Source: an uncultured Methanospirillum sp.
GTDB lineage: Archaea > Halobacteriota > Methanomicrobia > Methanomicrobiales > Methanospirillaceae
DNA length: 64,000 nucleotides
Assembly: GCF_963668475.1 (NCBI RefSeq)
Contig: NZ_OY764544.1
Coordinates: forward strand, 2,542,001 to 2,606,000
Direction: 5' to 3'
The notes beneath the pieces are model-generated. The model worked only from the letters and a program-made list of their open reading frames with translations, ran no database searches and had not been told where the DNA came from. Numbering within the stretch: position 1 is the stretch's first letter; the number at the start of each line of letters is the position of its first letter. The translations under genes were made by a program, and so were the position numbers. Positions 36,208 through 44,726 of the stretch are shown in pieces.

Positions 36208-38149
36208 CCCGTCTCACCTGTTTCTCCCGCTGCGCCTGATACTCTTTGAAGATTCCGTCAAGCATCGCCTCGCTCTGCTTCCTTCTGAACTCCTCAAGAC
36301 CGTCCTGCCAGGTGCTCATCGCCTCGTCAAACAGATCGGGATCGCAGGATCCAAAGTCACCTTTGGTGCTCACCGGCACTGACGCACCGGGAAGAACTGG
36401 GAGTTCCTCTGTAAACGAGAGTTCAAGCAGTTCCTCAGGGATGGTACTGGCAGATCGATCACCGATAATGATAGCACCAATCCCTGCCTGTCCCAGGTCA
36501 TGGATGATGTTCTTCCCCCAGACTCCCGGTGTTCTGACCTGCAGGACATCCCCGCTTTTGATCCCGATGCGCTCGTTCAGAGACCTGATGCTCTCACGTG
36601 AAAGGTCAGCGATCACCTTGACAATCTGGAGATCTGCATCAGGATCGCTATTCTCTGCCTCTTTCATCCGTTTGAGTCGTTTGTGGAGCTTTTTGTTGTT
36701 CTTCTCCTCAAACCGAACCCTCTTCTTCAGGTTCTCGATGATAAGGTCCCTTCTGGCAATTTCAGGATTGGCATTGATCTGGCGGCCTCTTGCAGACTTC
36801 AGGTTTTTGTTCTCACCTTTCAGTCTCGTGTTCTCTTCTTTGAGCCCTTCGATATCTTTCTGCAGATCACTGACAAGAACCCTGAGATCCTTGACCTGTC
36901 CATCCAGGATCCTTACCCTCTCGTCTGACGAGTCAAGGGTGATCTCAGGCTTTTTCGCCTCTGTTGTATGCTTCTCTCCCCGGAGCGCTCCAAGGATCTG
37001 GTCGAGAGACTGGCCCCTGATGATCCCGGCCCTGATCTCATCCATATCCACACCGGGTGGGACACGTTTGAAGATGTTTGTAAACTTGTGTCTCCAGAAC
37101 CGTGCAGCCTCAATCGCAGCGGTCAGGGCATCGCGTTCGTGGTCATTTCCATACCCGTACTTCCCTGCAAGCTCATACTTCGTCTCAACGCTGATGTCCT
37201 GCCTGGGTATGTATGCCACGGCCTGGAATGCCCGTCGTATCTTCTCAACCGAGAATGGCATCGGTGACACATCTGTTGCGATGATGATCGGTTTTCCAAT
37301 CTCGTAGAGGAACTCGATCACGTCCCCCATGTTCATCTGGCGTGAACTGTGGACCTTCATCAGCTCGCCGTTCAGGTCAAGAGCTGCGATCCCTACTGTC
37401 GTGCCGGGATCTATCCCGACGATCAGGTACCTCGGTCTCGTGGTAAGCGGTCTGAACTGGATACGCTCAAGCCGTTTGCCTGATATCCTGACCTGTACAT
37501 CCCCTCCTTTCGATGTGGGAATCCTAACGTCCTCACGTTTCTCTCTGACATGAAAGACCACCCGTGAGACCCCGCCGAATGCTTTGAACTCTTTCTTCCA
37601 GAAGTTGAGCCCTTCACTCTGCAGTTCGTGCTCAATCTCCCTTGCATAGGTGAGCACGTTACCGTGGATCTTCCTGGCGTACCGGTTCTGACTCCATCCT
37701 CCCTTTCCAGGTGACCGGTTTCGCGAGACCACTATCTCGGTCTCGTTCTCAAACGCGATAACCTCAACACCGGCTCCCTGCGAAGCGACCAGGGCTATCG
37801 CCCGTGCTTCTGCATAAGGATCAAGCCGGTTGAAGGTGATGTTGTACCTCGCTGCCACCTGGATAAGCCCGGTTTGCTTCTCTCCCCCTGTCACAGATAC
37901 GAACCTGGTCTGCGGGGGGAGCTGCTCGATGAACCGATACACGTCCTGGGTATGCGGTGCAACCTCCTGGATACTATCCACCGCAAGAATATCCGGCCTG
38001 TGCCGGTGGACGAGCCGCATGAGCCTGAAAAGAGAGACGCTCTCCTCACTGGTCACCTTCCCATCAATGACCGTAACGAGTGCGTACTTGGGAGCTACTG
38101 TCCGGGACCGGGTAGATCCCCTGATGATGTCGATCCCGAAGACCTTCAC
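36200..38149 (-). CDS. DUF460 (COG2433) RNase-H-like protein with coiled coil
   Basis: Protein of 649 residues. The N-terminal part and the middle (YLIVGIDPGTTVGIAALDLNG at about 245) have an RNase-H-like/RuvC-type fold with Asp motifs, including DHERDALTAAI. A long coiled coil rich in Lys and Glu follows (about 425-505), then a small C-terminal domain. Archaeal members are of unknown function; nuclease or RNA/DNA handling is inferred from the fold. The ATG overlaps the rio2 stop (ATGA). Confidence 0.85.
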   Translation of the reverse strand: MKVFGIDIIRGSTRSRTVAPKYALVTVIDGKVTSEESVSLFRLMRLVHRHRPDILAVDSIQEVAPHTQDVYRFIEQLPPQTRFVSVTGGEKQTGLIQVAARYNITFNRLDPYAEARAIALVASQGAGVEVIAFENETEIVVSRNRSPGKGGWSQNRYARKIHGNVLTYAREIEHELQSEGLNFWKKEFKAFGGVSRVVFHVREKREDVRIPTSKGGDVQVRISGKRLERIQFRPLTTRPRYLIVGIDPGTTVGIAALDLNGELMKVHSSRQMNMGDVIEFLYEIGKPIIIATDVSPMPFSVEKIRRAFQAVAYIPRQDISVETKYELAGKYGYGNDHERDALTAAIEAARFWRHKFTNIFKRVPPGVDMDEIRAGIIRGQSLDQILGALRGEKHTTEAKKPEITLDSSDERVRILDGQVKDLRVLVSDLQKDIEGLKEENTRLKGENKNLKSARGRQINANPEIARRDLIIENLKKRVRFEEKNNKKLHKRLKRMKEAENSDPDADLQIVKVIADLSRESIRSLNERIGIKSGDVLQVRTPGVWGKNIIHDLGQAGIGAIIIGDRSASTIPEELLELSFTEELPVLPGASVPVSTKGDFGSCDPDLFDEAMSTWQDGLEEFRRKQSEAMLDGIFKEYQAQREKQVRRDG

Positions 38150-39003
38150 CCGATCACGCTGCCTCTGAGTTCATCCGGATCGACCCGTAACTGGTACTTC
38201 CGCTGAAAAAACTGGCAGACGGTTCTGATATCGTGATCCAGGATCTCTTCTGCATTGGGATGATCAGGTGCCACCCACTGAGGCCAGTCGATGATCACAG
38301 GATGCTGCCCGTCGGTCATGATGTTGTACTCTGAGAGATCCCCGTGCACGAAACCAAGTTTATATGCCCCGGCTATGCCAACCATGATCTCATCGAAGAA
38401 CTGTCCGGGATCCGCCAGCGTCACCGCATTCAGGTTTACACCGGCAATGTAGGACATCACAACAACGTTGCGGTTCATCAGGATTGGGATAGGCACAGGA
38501 ACCGTCCGATGCAGGGTTGAAAGGGCAATATATTCCTGCTCGGCTGAGAAATGGGAAGCAAAGATCCATGGGCAGTGCCCCTTGTCGGGAAGGAATCCCC
38601 GCGAGCGTTGGACCGTCTTGAACGATCGCTGCCCTATCCGGTGAAATTTCAGGATCACAGGACCTGTTCCGATCGCTTCATACACAAGCGACTCTTTCCC
38701 CACACCAACGAGGGTTCCGAGTGCTGATATTGTTCCTTTTTTGGCGAGATGACTTACTGCGAGGGAATCGTATCCGTTGTATAATAGGCAGTATCCGGGG
38801 TATGGAATCTGGCTGAACTTGATCATTCCCTTGTCTACAAGTCGCCGGACCCTAAAATTCACCTCGTTTGCAGATAGTTTTGAATTTTTTATGAGTTCTT
38901 CGACCGGTACCCAGTCATACCTGCTCATGAGGTACTCAATTGACTGGAGGACCCTGAGATCATACTTGTGAAGAGACCTGACATCATCAGCCGATAGATG
39001 CAT
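38146..39003 (-). CDS. rio2: Rio2-type serine/threonine protein kinase
   Basis: Atypical protein kinase of 285 residues that acts in small-subunit ribosome maturation. An N-terminal winged helix (residues about 1-85) is specific to Rio2. The kinase domain has the nucleotide loop GVGKESLVYEA, the catalytic VHGDLSEYNI and the metal-binding IIDWPQWV. It is first in the operon and is divergent from the degenerate TtuA-like gene. Confidence 0.94.
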   Translation of the reverse strand: MHLSADDVRSLHKYDLRVLQSIEYLMSRYDWVPVEELIKNSKLSANEVNFRVRRLVDKGMIKFSQIPYPGYCLLYNGYDSLAVSHLAKKGTISALGTLVGVGKESLVYEAIGTGPVILKFHRIGQRSFKTVQRSRGFLPDKGHCPWIFASHFSAEQEYIALSTLHRTVPVPIPILMNRNVVVMSYIAGVNLNAVTLADPGQFFDEIMVGIAGAYKLGFVHGDLSEYNIMTDGQHPVIIDWPQWVAPDHPNAEEILDHDIRTVCQFFQRKYQLRVDPDELRGSVIG

Positions 39004-39052
39004 CAGCTTATGGGTTTATGGCAGAGAATAGTTAAGACTGATTGGGATTTTT

Positions 39053-39709
39053 ATGCAGTGTGACCGGTGCAGGATGCCTGCCGTCTGCCACCAGCGCTAC
39101 TCGGGTAGATATTTATGCGCAGATCATCTCTCTGCTGACATCGAGGCGAGAGCAAAGCGGGTGATCAGGCAGAATCACTGGCTTGTCAGGGGGGATCGGA
39201 TCGGTGTTTTTACCGGTATGCGGGGAAGCGCTCCCCTGCTCGTTTTTCTTGAGAAACTCCTGAAGCAGCGGTCAGATATCAGCATCATCATGCTCACCAT
39301 TCCTGACTCCCGGAGAGAAGAATCTGTACCTGGACTGATTCTGTCAGAAATTGCTGAAGAGGCAGGAATAACCCGTTTAGCCCTCCCTGATACTGCAGAG
39401 GATATTGCAGTCAGGACCCTGGAGGTCCTCTTCGGTAATAATGTTGATCTACTCCTGGATGATTCTCATCCCGGTATATCGCTCCCGGTGATGCAGCCGT
39501 TCAGGGAGATCCCGTCAGAAGAACTGAAGGTGTATGCAGAGCATCACGGGGTATCTGGAGTTGGGTCAAAATCTCCCGGGAATTTATGGAAAGATCCAGA
39601 TAATCCCCTGCGTAACCTGCTCAGTACATTTTCCTCACGTCACCCGTCTGCTCCCCATGCCCTGCGGCATTACCGCGATCATATCAGGCTTCTTGCAGAA
39701 GAGGACTGA
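39053..39709 (+). CDS. TtuA/Ncs6-like protein with degenerate PP-loop
   Basis: Protein of 218 residues. The N-terminus (CDRC, then QRYSGRYLCADH) has the CxxC...CxxH zinc finger of tRNA 2-thiolation ATPases, followed by the RKVIR-type helix and RGDRIGVFTG. Where those enzymes have the ATP-binding SGGKDS loop, this protein reads TGMRGS, so the PP-loop is lost. The internal catalytic cysteines are also absent. The C-terminus (NPLRNLLSTFSSRHPSA) still matches the family. It is probably a non-catalytic paralogue, perhaps a subunit or regulator. nadE, a working PP-loop enzyme, follows after 17 bp. Confidence 0.72.
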   Translation: MQCDRCRMPAVCHQRYSGRYLCADHLSADIEARAKRVIRQNHWLVRGDRIGVFTGMRGSAPLLVFLEKLLKQRSDISIIMLTIPDSRREESVPGLILSEIAEEAGITRLALPDTAEDIAVRTLEVLFGNNVDLLLDDSHPGISLPVMQPFREIPSEELKVYAEHHGVSGVGSKSPGNLWKDPDNPLRNLLSTFSSRHPSAPHALRHYRDHIRLLAEED

Positions 39710-39726
39710 AATCTTTTTCAGTTCCG

Positions 39727-40494
39727 ATGGGAAGTGGTATACTGGTGCTTATGCCAGACTGTTCTGATACCGCAGATTCGATCTGCGATCTGCTCAAAAA
39801 TACGATGGAGAAGTCCAAGGGTAACGGCTTTGTTGTTGGTATATCCGGTGGTGTCGACTCCGCGCTTGTGGCAACCCTCTGTGCTCGTGCTGTGGGTTCT
39901 TCACGGGTACTCGGGATATACATGCCAAGCGATGTCACCCCTCCCGCAGATGCGATTGATGTCTCAACGCTTACCGCCTGTCTCTCAATTCGGGTTGAAA
40001 CCATCCCTATTGGTCATATCGTGAATCAGTATCGCAGGCTTCCCGGTTTTGTGGAGACCAATTATCTTCTTGGCAACCTGATGGCACGCACCAGGATGAC
40101 GATCCTCTATTATGCTGCAAACCGTGACTCACACCTCGTCTGCGGAACCTCGAACAGAACTGAGTTCATTCTTGGATACTGTACAAAACACGGTGATAAC
40201 GCAGCAGATGTTCAGCCCATCGTTCACCTGCTCAAGTCAGAGGTCTGGGAACTCGCCCGGTACCTTGGCGTTCCTGATTCGATCATATCACGTGCACCAA
40301 GTGCAGGCCTCTGGCATGGGCAGACCGATGAAGGTGAACTCGGGCTCTCCTATGTTGAGATTGACGCCGCGATCAGAAGTCTTGATCAGAGCGGATGGAT
40401 ACCGGAATCAGAGATAGAGAAAAAAGTAGTATCCCGGTGTGCAACTGCCTGGCACAAGCAAAATCCTGCACCGAATCTGATCAATCAGGTATAA
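39727..40494 (+). CDS. nadE: NH3-dependent NAD+ synthetase
   Basis: Converts deamido-NAD to NAD using ammonia and ATP. The 255-residue protein has an intact PP-loop, GISGGVDSALVA, and TSNRTEFILGYCTKHGD, the NadE signature. There is no glutaminase domain, as in the ammonia-dependent type. It starts 17 bp after the TtuA-like gene and overlaps the convergent pgi gene by 10 bp. A second in-frame ATG at 39751 is possible. Confidence 0.94.
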   Translation: MGSGILVLMPDCSDTADSICDLLKNTMEKSKGNGFVVGISGGVDSALVATLCARAVGSSRVLGIYMPSDVTPPADAIDVSTLTACLSIRVETIPIGHIVNQYRRLPGFVETNYLLGNLMARTRMTILYYAANRDSHLVCGTSNRTEFILGYCTKHGDNAADVQPIVHLLKSEVWELARYLGVPDSIISRAPSAGLWHGQTDEGELGLSYVEIDAAIRSLDQSGWIPESEIEKKVVSRCATAWHKQNPAPNLINQV

Positions 40495-41189
40495 AGATAG
40501 AGTCCGGGGTATAACTCCTCGAACTCGCGTGGATGGTTGAGGAACCTGAGCCTCATCGCATCCCCTACCAGGTCGTACAGGCTCTTATCCGGAAATGGTT
40601 CAGGGAGATGGGTGCCGGTTGCGTCAACGATCCTGATCTCCGGAATATCTGCCGGGTATGCTGGATTCTTCTTCATGGTCCCGTCTGAAAAGATGTAGTA
40701 TGCTCCTCCCTTCATCTCTTCGTACGGCAGGTACTGGCTTTCAAACGCCGATGAGACGAGATTTGCCATTGTGAGGGTCTCGCCTGCCGGGTTGATGGTG
40801 ATATGTCCGTATCCCGGTGGTATCAGGATCAGATCACCTTTCTCTGCCCTGACCAGCACAATATCAGACAGGTCACGTTTCTGGAGCATGTAATAGGCAG
40901 CTCCCTCAAGCACCTCGTATATCTCCGGGTATGCAAGCCCGTCCGGTGAGAGCGGGTGGTAATGCCCCTTTGTCTTGATCCACTCCCTGCAGATGGTGCG
41001 GGGAGGAATGCGGGTGACATCGTACCTTATCTGCTGTGAGTCGAGCCACTCTTTATCTGAACTGTTGCGACAGACCCCCCGGTACATCTCATATAAGGGT
41101 CCTTCGCAGACACAGGAAGGATCTGCCAGCACTGAACGGATCTCTGCCCCTGATCGTATGTCCGGGTTATTGAGAGGGAGATCTATCAT
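40485..41189 (-). CDS. pgi: Glucose-6-phosphate isomerase, archaeal cupin type
   Basis: Metal-dependent cupin isomerase interconverting glucose-6-phosphate and fructose-6-phosphate, unrelated to bacterial Pgi. The metal ligands are in TKGHYHP, PEIYEVLEG and GYGHITINP. The length of 234 residues is a little above that of Pyrococcus Pgi. On the minus strand TTTATACTC near 41212-41220 is a TATA box. The start is preceded by a GATAT repeat and a GAGG-like site. Confidence 0.9.
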   Translation of the reverse strand: MIDLPLNNPDIRSGAEIRSVLADPSCVCEGPLYEMYRGVCRNSSDKEWLDSQQIRYDVTRIPPRTICREWIKTKGHYHPLSPDGLAYPEIYEVLEGAAYYMLQKRDLSDIVLVRAEKGDLILIPPGYGHITINPAGETLTMANLVSSAFESQYLPYEEMKGGAYYIFSDGTMKKNPAYPADIPEIRIVDATGTHLPEPFPDKSLYDLVGDAMRLRFLNHPREFEELYPGLYLYT

Positions 41190-41235
41190 ATCATATCATC
41201 CTCGTACGTGGGAGTATAAATGACCTCGTAAGTAT

Positions 41236-41982
41236 TTACATATCGGTGATAAATTCCATCCTTGAGATGTCGGTCACCCCTTTCATCGCCTGCATCCTGA
41301 CATAGATCCCCTCTTCACGCAGGGCCGCGATCCAGTTCGTTCCCCCGAGGGCTGCAACACCCATGTACTGGGGATCGACCGCAACCCCGAGGCACGGGGT
41401 GTTTGGCAGACCAAGATCAAGGATACCGGTGAAGTAACTCTCGCTGAGTTCTTCAAGCACCTCCTCGACCTTGTCTTCAGCCTCCATGTGACATTCCCTG
41501 ATGTTTCCGAGGAGGCTCCCGGTTCCGGTCCGCATGACATTCAGAACCGAGGTGATCTCCTGTGAGATCAGCACCTGCAGGGGATCGATGGTCGTGTACT
41601 CGTACTTGATCAGGTGAGTAAATCTGCGTGGGATGTTCTCGGTAACCTCAACAACTCCACCGCCGACCGGGTTGAACGGGATTCCCCGCTTTACCAGGAG
41701 CCCGTCAAGGGTGGTGCTGCAGAGCGTGAGCAGGCCGCAGTGACCAGACGGAATCGTGTACCCATCGTTGTCCTCGCCCTCGTGCAGTACCCTGATGAGA
41801 CCGCTTGGTGAGACTCCTGCCTCGCATGTCGCTCTGAACACCGAGAGGGCGTATTCGAGATCCTCTTTGTGAATAAGTGACAGATTATAGACCACCGTTC
41901 CGGTCCCCTTTGCAGGTTCAAAGGTAACCTGCATGGCATAATCCTCGATCCGATGGCTGACAAACCTGAGAGGATCGCTCAT
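41236..41982 (-). CDS. NrpR-type effector domain protein without helix-turn-helix
   Basis: Protein of 248 residues corresponding to one DUF128 (NRD) domain, the 2-oxoglutarate-sensing part of the nitrogen regulator NrpR. The signature parts include GVSPSGLIRVL, IPSGHCGLLTLCSTTLDGLL, GIPFNPVGGGVVEV and GLPNTPCLGVAVDP. The N-terminal winged helix is missing, as in NrpRII-type partners that work with a DNA-binding NrpRI. A role in nitrogen control is therefore likely, through another protein. It is divergent from the gene at 42045. Confidence 0.83.
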   Translation of the reverse strand: MSDPLRFVSHRIEDYAMQVTFEPAKGTGTVVYNLSLIHKEDLEYALSVFRATCEAGVSPSGLIRVLHEGEDNDGYTIPSGHCGLLTLCSTTLDGLLVKRGIPFNPVGGGVVEVTENIPRRFTHLIKYEYTTIDPLQVLISQEITSVLNVMRTGTGSLLGNIRECHMEAEDKVEEVLEELSESYFTGILDLGLPNTPCLGVAVDPQYMGVAALGGTNWIAALREEGIYVRMQAMKGVTDISRMEFITDM

Positions 41983-42044
41983 AACTCAGTTAATCCGGTA
42001 TATAGATAGAAAAATATTCTTTTTTACGAGTGAATCTGTATACA

Positions 42045-42989
42045 ATGGAACAGAGGATAAGGGAGAAAGCAGTCAGGGCAATTTCTGATATTCTGAAGTC
42101 AGCAGGATATGATGTGCATCACGCATCTCCGCCCATTGACCTTTCAGCCGTGTCAGGCAGTACTTATCTGGTTGTTGTCTGTTCAGATGACCAGGAAGAG
42201 GTCAGCCGGTTCTCAGAGACCGAGTACACCGTCAAGGGGGATCAGGGAGAGAAGGTCTGCGAGAAACTGCTCGTCACCTTTGATCCAGGCATTGAGGTTC
42301 AGGACTGCATCGTCTGGTATGCAGAGGAGTTTGCCAGGTATGCAGGTGAGGCAACGCTCTCGCGTGTTATCGGCAGGGAGCTTCTTCTGCCGCTTGGTGA
42401 ATCGGGCGCTTCTGTCCGCAGCCGTGAGTACCCTGATGACCCCGCGGGCAGTGGCATCAAGATCCCCCACCTCCCGGTCCGCGTTCACCGCGAGGAGGCC
42501 GAAGATAAGGCAGGAGTTCCCGGGGTTGCAACCCTGAAATTCCTTCCGTACTGGCTATACCGGTTCACGAGCAGGGGATCAGGATCATTCAAGGAGCAGG
42601 AGGTCTCTTTTGATGGTTCTGGTGTCGGTGCGCTGAATGCCATAAACGGCTCGCTTATAGATGTTGATCCTGATACCGTGACCCGTAGGAGTATCCCGCA
42701 GGGATCCGAGGTTGTCAGAGCGCAGATCGACAAAGAGGCTGCTGATGAGAAGATTACAGGGGACCTCATCAGAAGCATGACCCGGAAAGTGAAGGCCAGG
42801 CAGATAAAAGGGGATGCCATCTATTATGAAGAGAAGAATGTCGCGCCAGAGCGGAGCAATATCGCACTGGAACTGCGCGAACTCTTCATACCGGTGTGGC
42901 AGATAAAAGGGAAGAAGATCGTTGAGATAAATGCGTATACCGGTGAACGCCTGCGCGAACCGATGGATGACGGGGTGGAGGTCTTCTGA
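42045..42989 (+). CDS. Conserved protein, unknown function
   Basis: Protein of 314 residues with no family I recognise. The first 130 residues are alpha/beta and could be a nuclease-like or Rossmann-type fold; a central segment (FLPYWLYRF) is hydrophobic, and the C-terminus repeats FIPVWQIKGKKIVEINAYTGE, which looks like a PepSY-type or beta-barrel unit. Starts are GTG 42030 or ATG 42045; the ATG is preferred. It ends one base before the stop of bcp on the other strand. Confidence 0.6.
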   Translation: MEQRIREKAVRAISDILKSAGYDVHHASPPIDLSAVSGSTYLVVVCSDDQEEVSRFSETEYTVKGDQGEKVCEKLLVTFDPGIEVQDCIVWYAEEFARYAGEATLSRVIGRELLLPLGESGASVRSREYPDDPAGSGIKIPHLPVRVHREEAEDKAGVPGVATLKFLPYWLYRFTSRGSGSFKEQEVSFDGSGVGALNAINGSLIDVDPDTVTRRSIPQGSEVVRAQIDKEAADEKITGDLIRSMTRKVKARQIKGDAIYYEEKNVAPERSNIALELRELFIPVWQIKGKKIVEINAYTGERLREPMDDGVEVF

Positions 42990-43475
42990 TCACCGGCTCC
43001 CTGCCGGCATAAGTTCACGAAGTCGCGCAGAGACCGCTTCAACATGGCCCTTGACCCTGACCTTGCGCCAGATCTCCATGATCACTCCGTCCGGGCTTAT
43101 CAGGAACGTACTCCGTTCAACACCCACATACTCCCGGCCGTACATCTTTTTCTGTACCCAGACTCCGTATGCTTCAATGACTTCGTGTGAGGGATCTGCG
43201 AGCAGGGTGAGATGCAGGTCGTGCTTTTGGACAAACTTCTGGTGGCTCTCAACGGAATCAGGACTGACTCCTACCACCGGGACTCCGAGTTCTGCGAGTT
43301 CTTCATAGACTGTGGAGAACGCGAGTGCCTCTGCTGTGCAGGCTGATGTGTTGTCTTTCGGGTAGAAGTACAGGATAACCCAGGATCCTCTGAACTCCTC
43401 ATCCGTTCGCAGGGCAGCATTCTGGTCAGGGAGTGCAAATGCCGGCGCCTTGTCCCCGGCAGTATGTTGTGGCAT
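42990..43475 (-). CDS. bcp: Peroxiredoxin, Bcp/PrxQ type (1-Cys)
   Basis: Thiol peroxidase of 161 residues that reduces hydroperoxides. The peroxidatic cysteine is in YPKDNTSACTAEA, with the conserved Tyr-Pro before it. This is the only cysteine in the protein, so there is no resolving cysteine and an external thiol must complete the cycle. The arginine in the VERSTFLI strand is present. It is divergent from rlmH with 41 bp between the starts. Confidence 0.9.
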   Translation of the reverse strand: MPQHTAGDKAPAFALPDQNAALRTDEEFRGSWVILYFYPKDNTSACTAEALAFSTVYEELAELGVPVVGVSPDSVESHQKFVQKHDLHLTLLADPSHEVIEAYGVWVQKKMYGREYVGVERSTFLISPDGVIMEIWRKVRVKGHVEAVSARLRELMPAGSR

Positions 43476-43516
43476 ATACTTTCATTATGTCACCCTCTTC
43501 ATACATACCATTCTTG

Positions 43517-43996
43517 ATGCAGATCGATATTTGTGCCATCGGAAAGGTGAAAGAGGCATACCTTCGCGATGGCATCGCTGAATATCTCAAACGCCTCTCC
43601 GGATTCTGTACCCTCAAGATTGTCGAGTTCTCAGAAGAACGGATACGAGAAAGTGCAGGTGTTCATGAGATCAGTTCAGCCTGCAGGCAGGAGGGCAAAT
43701 ACCTGCTCAAGGCTGCCGGACAGGCAGGGTATCTGATCGCATTGGATCCTGGAGGAGTCAATGTGTCAAGCGAGGGCCTAGCCGATCAGGTCAGAAGATG
43801 GGAGATCGGCGGCCCACATCATATTGCCATCCTTATCGGTGGTCCGCATGGGTTATCTGATGAGGTCAGATGCCAGGTGGACCTGCTCCTCTCTCTCTCA
43901 TCGATGACATTTCCCCACCAGATGGTTCGTCTCATCCTGCTCGAACAGATTTATCGGGCGTACACAATCAACAGGGGTCTTCCCTACCACCGATAA
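43517..43996 (+). CDS. rlmH: 23S rRNA (pseudouridine1915-N3)-methyltransferase RlmH
   Basis: SPOUT-class methyltransferase of 159 residues. The N-terminus is IDICAIGKVKEAYLRDGIAEYLKRL, the cofactor-knot region has LIGGPHGLSDEV and the C-terminus RAYTINRGLPYHR is the substrate-binding signature. It modifies helix 69 of the large-subunit rRNA. The family is mainly bacterial, with scattered archaeal members. The ATG at 43517 is the family start. The structured repeat begins at the base after its stop. Confidence 0.9.
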   Translation: MQIDICAIGKVKEAYLRDGIAEYLKRLSGFCTLKIVEFSEERIRESAGVHEISSACRQEGKYLLKAAGQAGYLIALDPGGVNVSSEGLADQVRRWEIGGPHHIAILIGGPHGLSDEVRCQVDLLLSLSSMTFPHQMVRLILLEQIYRAYTINRGLPYHR

Positions 43997-44067
43997 AAAA
44001 CCCCAACGGTGCCCCGCTGGGGGCCCCAGGTAGGACCGATGAAAAGGACTTATTAATGGAAAAAGGA
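43997..44067. repeat. Structured repeat of about 70 nt, copy 1
   Basis: A 70-nt element with a second copy at 60042-60109, about 90 percent identical. It begins with AAAA, then a hairpin of CCCCAACGG and CCGCTGGGG around a TGCC loop (one A-C mismatch here), and then a strongly conserved arm including GGTAGGACCGATGAAAAGG. On the minus strand the hairpin is followed by TTTTTT and so looks like a terminator. It lies between the convergent rlmH and transglutaminase-like genes. It could be a terminator family, a small RNA, or a mobile repeat. Confidence 0.7.
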
Positions 44068-44069
44068 GG

Positions 44070-44726
44070 TTATACCGGAACCGGGAGTGATGAACTCGGC
44101 CGGTGAGCATGACGGGGAGGTGAGTGGATCTGTGCCGTTGCGCTGATGAACGATGGCACATCCGATGACACCTGGAGTAGATGCATGACCGCATCCCAGG
44201 GTTCGGAATAGATGTACGGGTCAAGCCACTCTCCCTGATCTTCCATCTCCGGGTAGGCTATCTGTTCGGTACCGTCAGGGTTGAACTGTGCATCAACACC
44301 CGGCTTGTTTCCACGTGGGTCAAGGCGGATCCATCGCCCGTCATCCTCGATCCAGACTGCAGCAAGTCCGTGAAGGACATAGGTTCCATCCTCTTTCTTG
44401 AGTCTCTGATAACAGAGTCCAGCAGGAATCCCTACCGATCTGCAGAGAGAGACAAACAGGTGTGATTTGATTACACAGAGTGCATGACCTGCAGCCATCA
44501 CCTGCGGAGTCTTCCATACCAGTCGGGACTGCCCTGCATCGACTGAATGGGATATTCCATCCCGTACATACGTGTACAGGCATTGGATCTGTTCATATTC
44601 TGTACTGGTTCCCCGGATCAACTCACGTGCACGACTCCTGATTGCCGGATGCGTGCATGCTATCACCGGTGAACATGCCAGGTACGGAGTGACCGATACC
44701 GGGCGAACGAGTGGGGGGAGAGGCAT
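44070..44726 (-). CDS. Transglutaminase-like cysteine protease-fold protein
   Basis: Protein of 218 residues with the catalytic triad of the transglutaminase-like superfamily: Cys in GHALCVIKSHLF, His in YVLHGLAAVW, and Asp in IRLDPRGN. There is no obvious signal peptide. Archaeal members may act as proteases or amidases. It converges on rlmH with the structured repeat between them. Confidence 0.82.
   Translation of the reverse strand: MPLPPLVRPVSVTPYLACSPVIACTHPAIRSRARELIRGTSTEYEQIQCLYTYVRDGISHSVDAGQSRLVWKTPQVMAAGHALCVIKSHLFVSLCRSVGIPAGLCYQRLKKEDGTYVLHGLAAVWIEDDGRWIRLDPRGNKPGVDAQFNPDGTEQIAYPEMEDQGEWLDPYIYSEPWDAVMHLLQVSSDVPSFISATAQIHSPPRHAHRPSSSLPVPV

Noticed and set aside
36246..37307. 353-codon plus-strand frame inside the DUF460 gene
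   Set aside because: Serine- and arginine-rich translation typical of an antisense shadow; the minus-strand gene has known domains.
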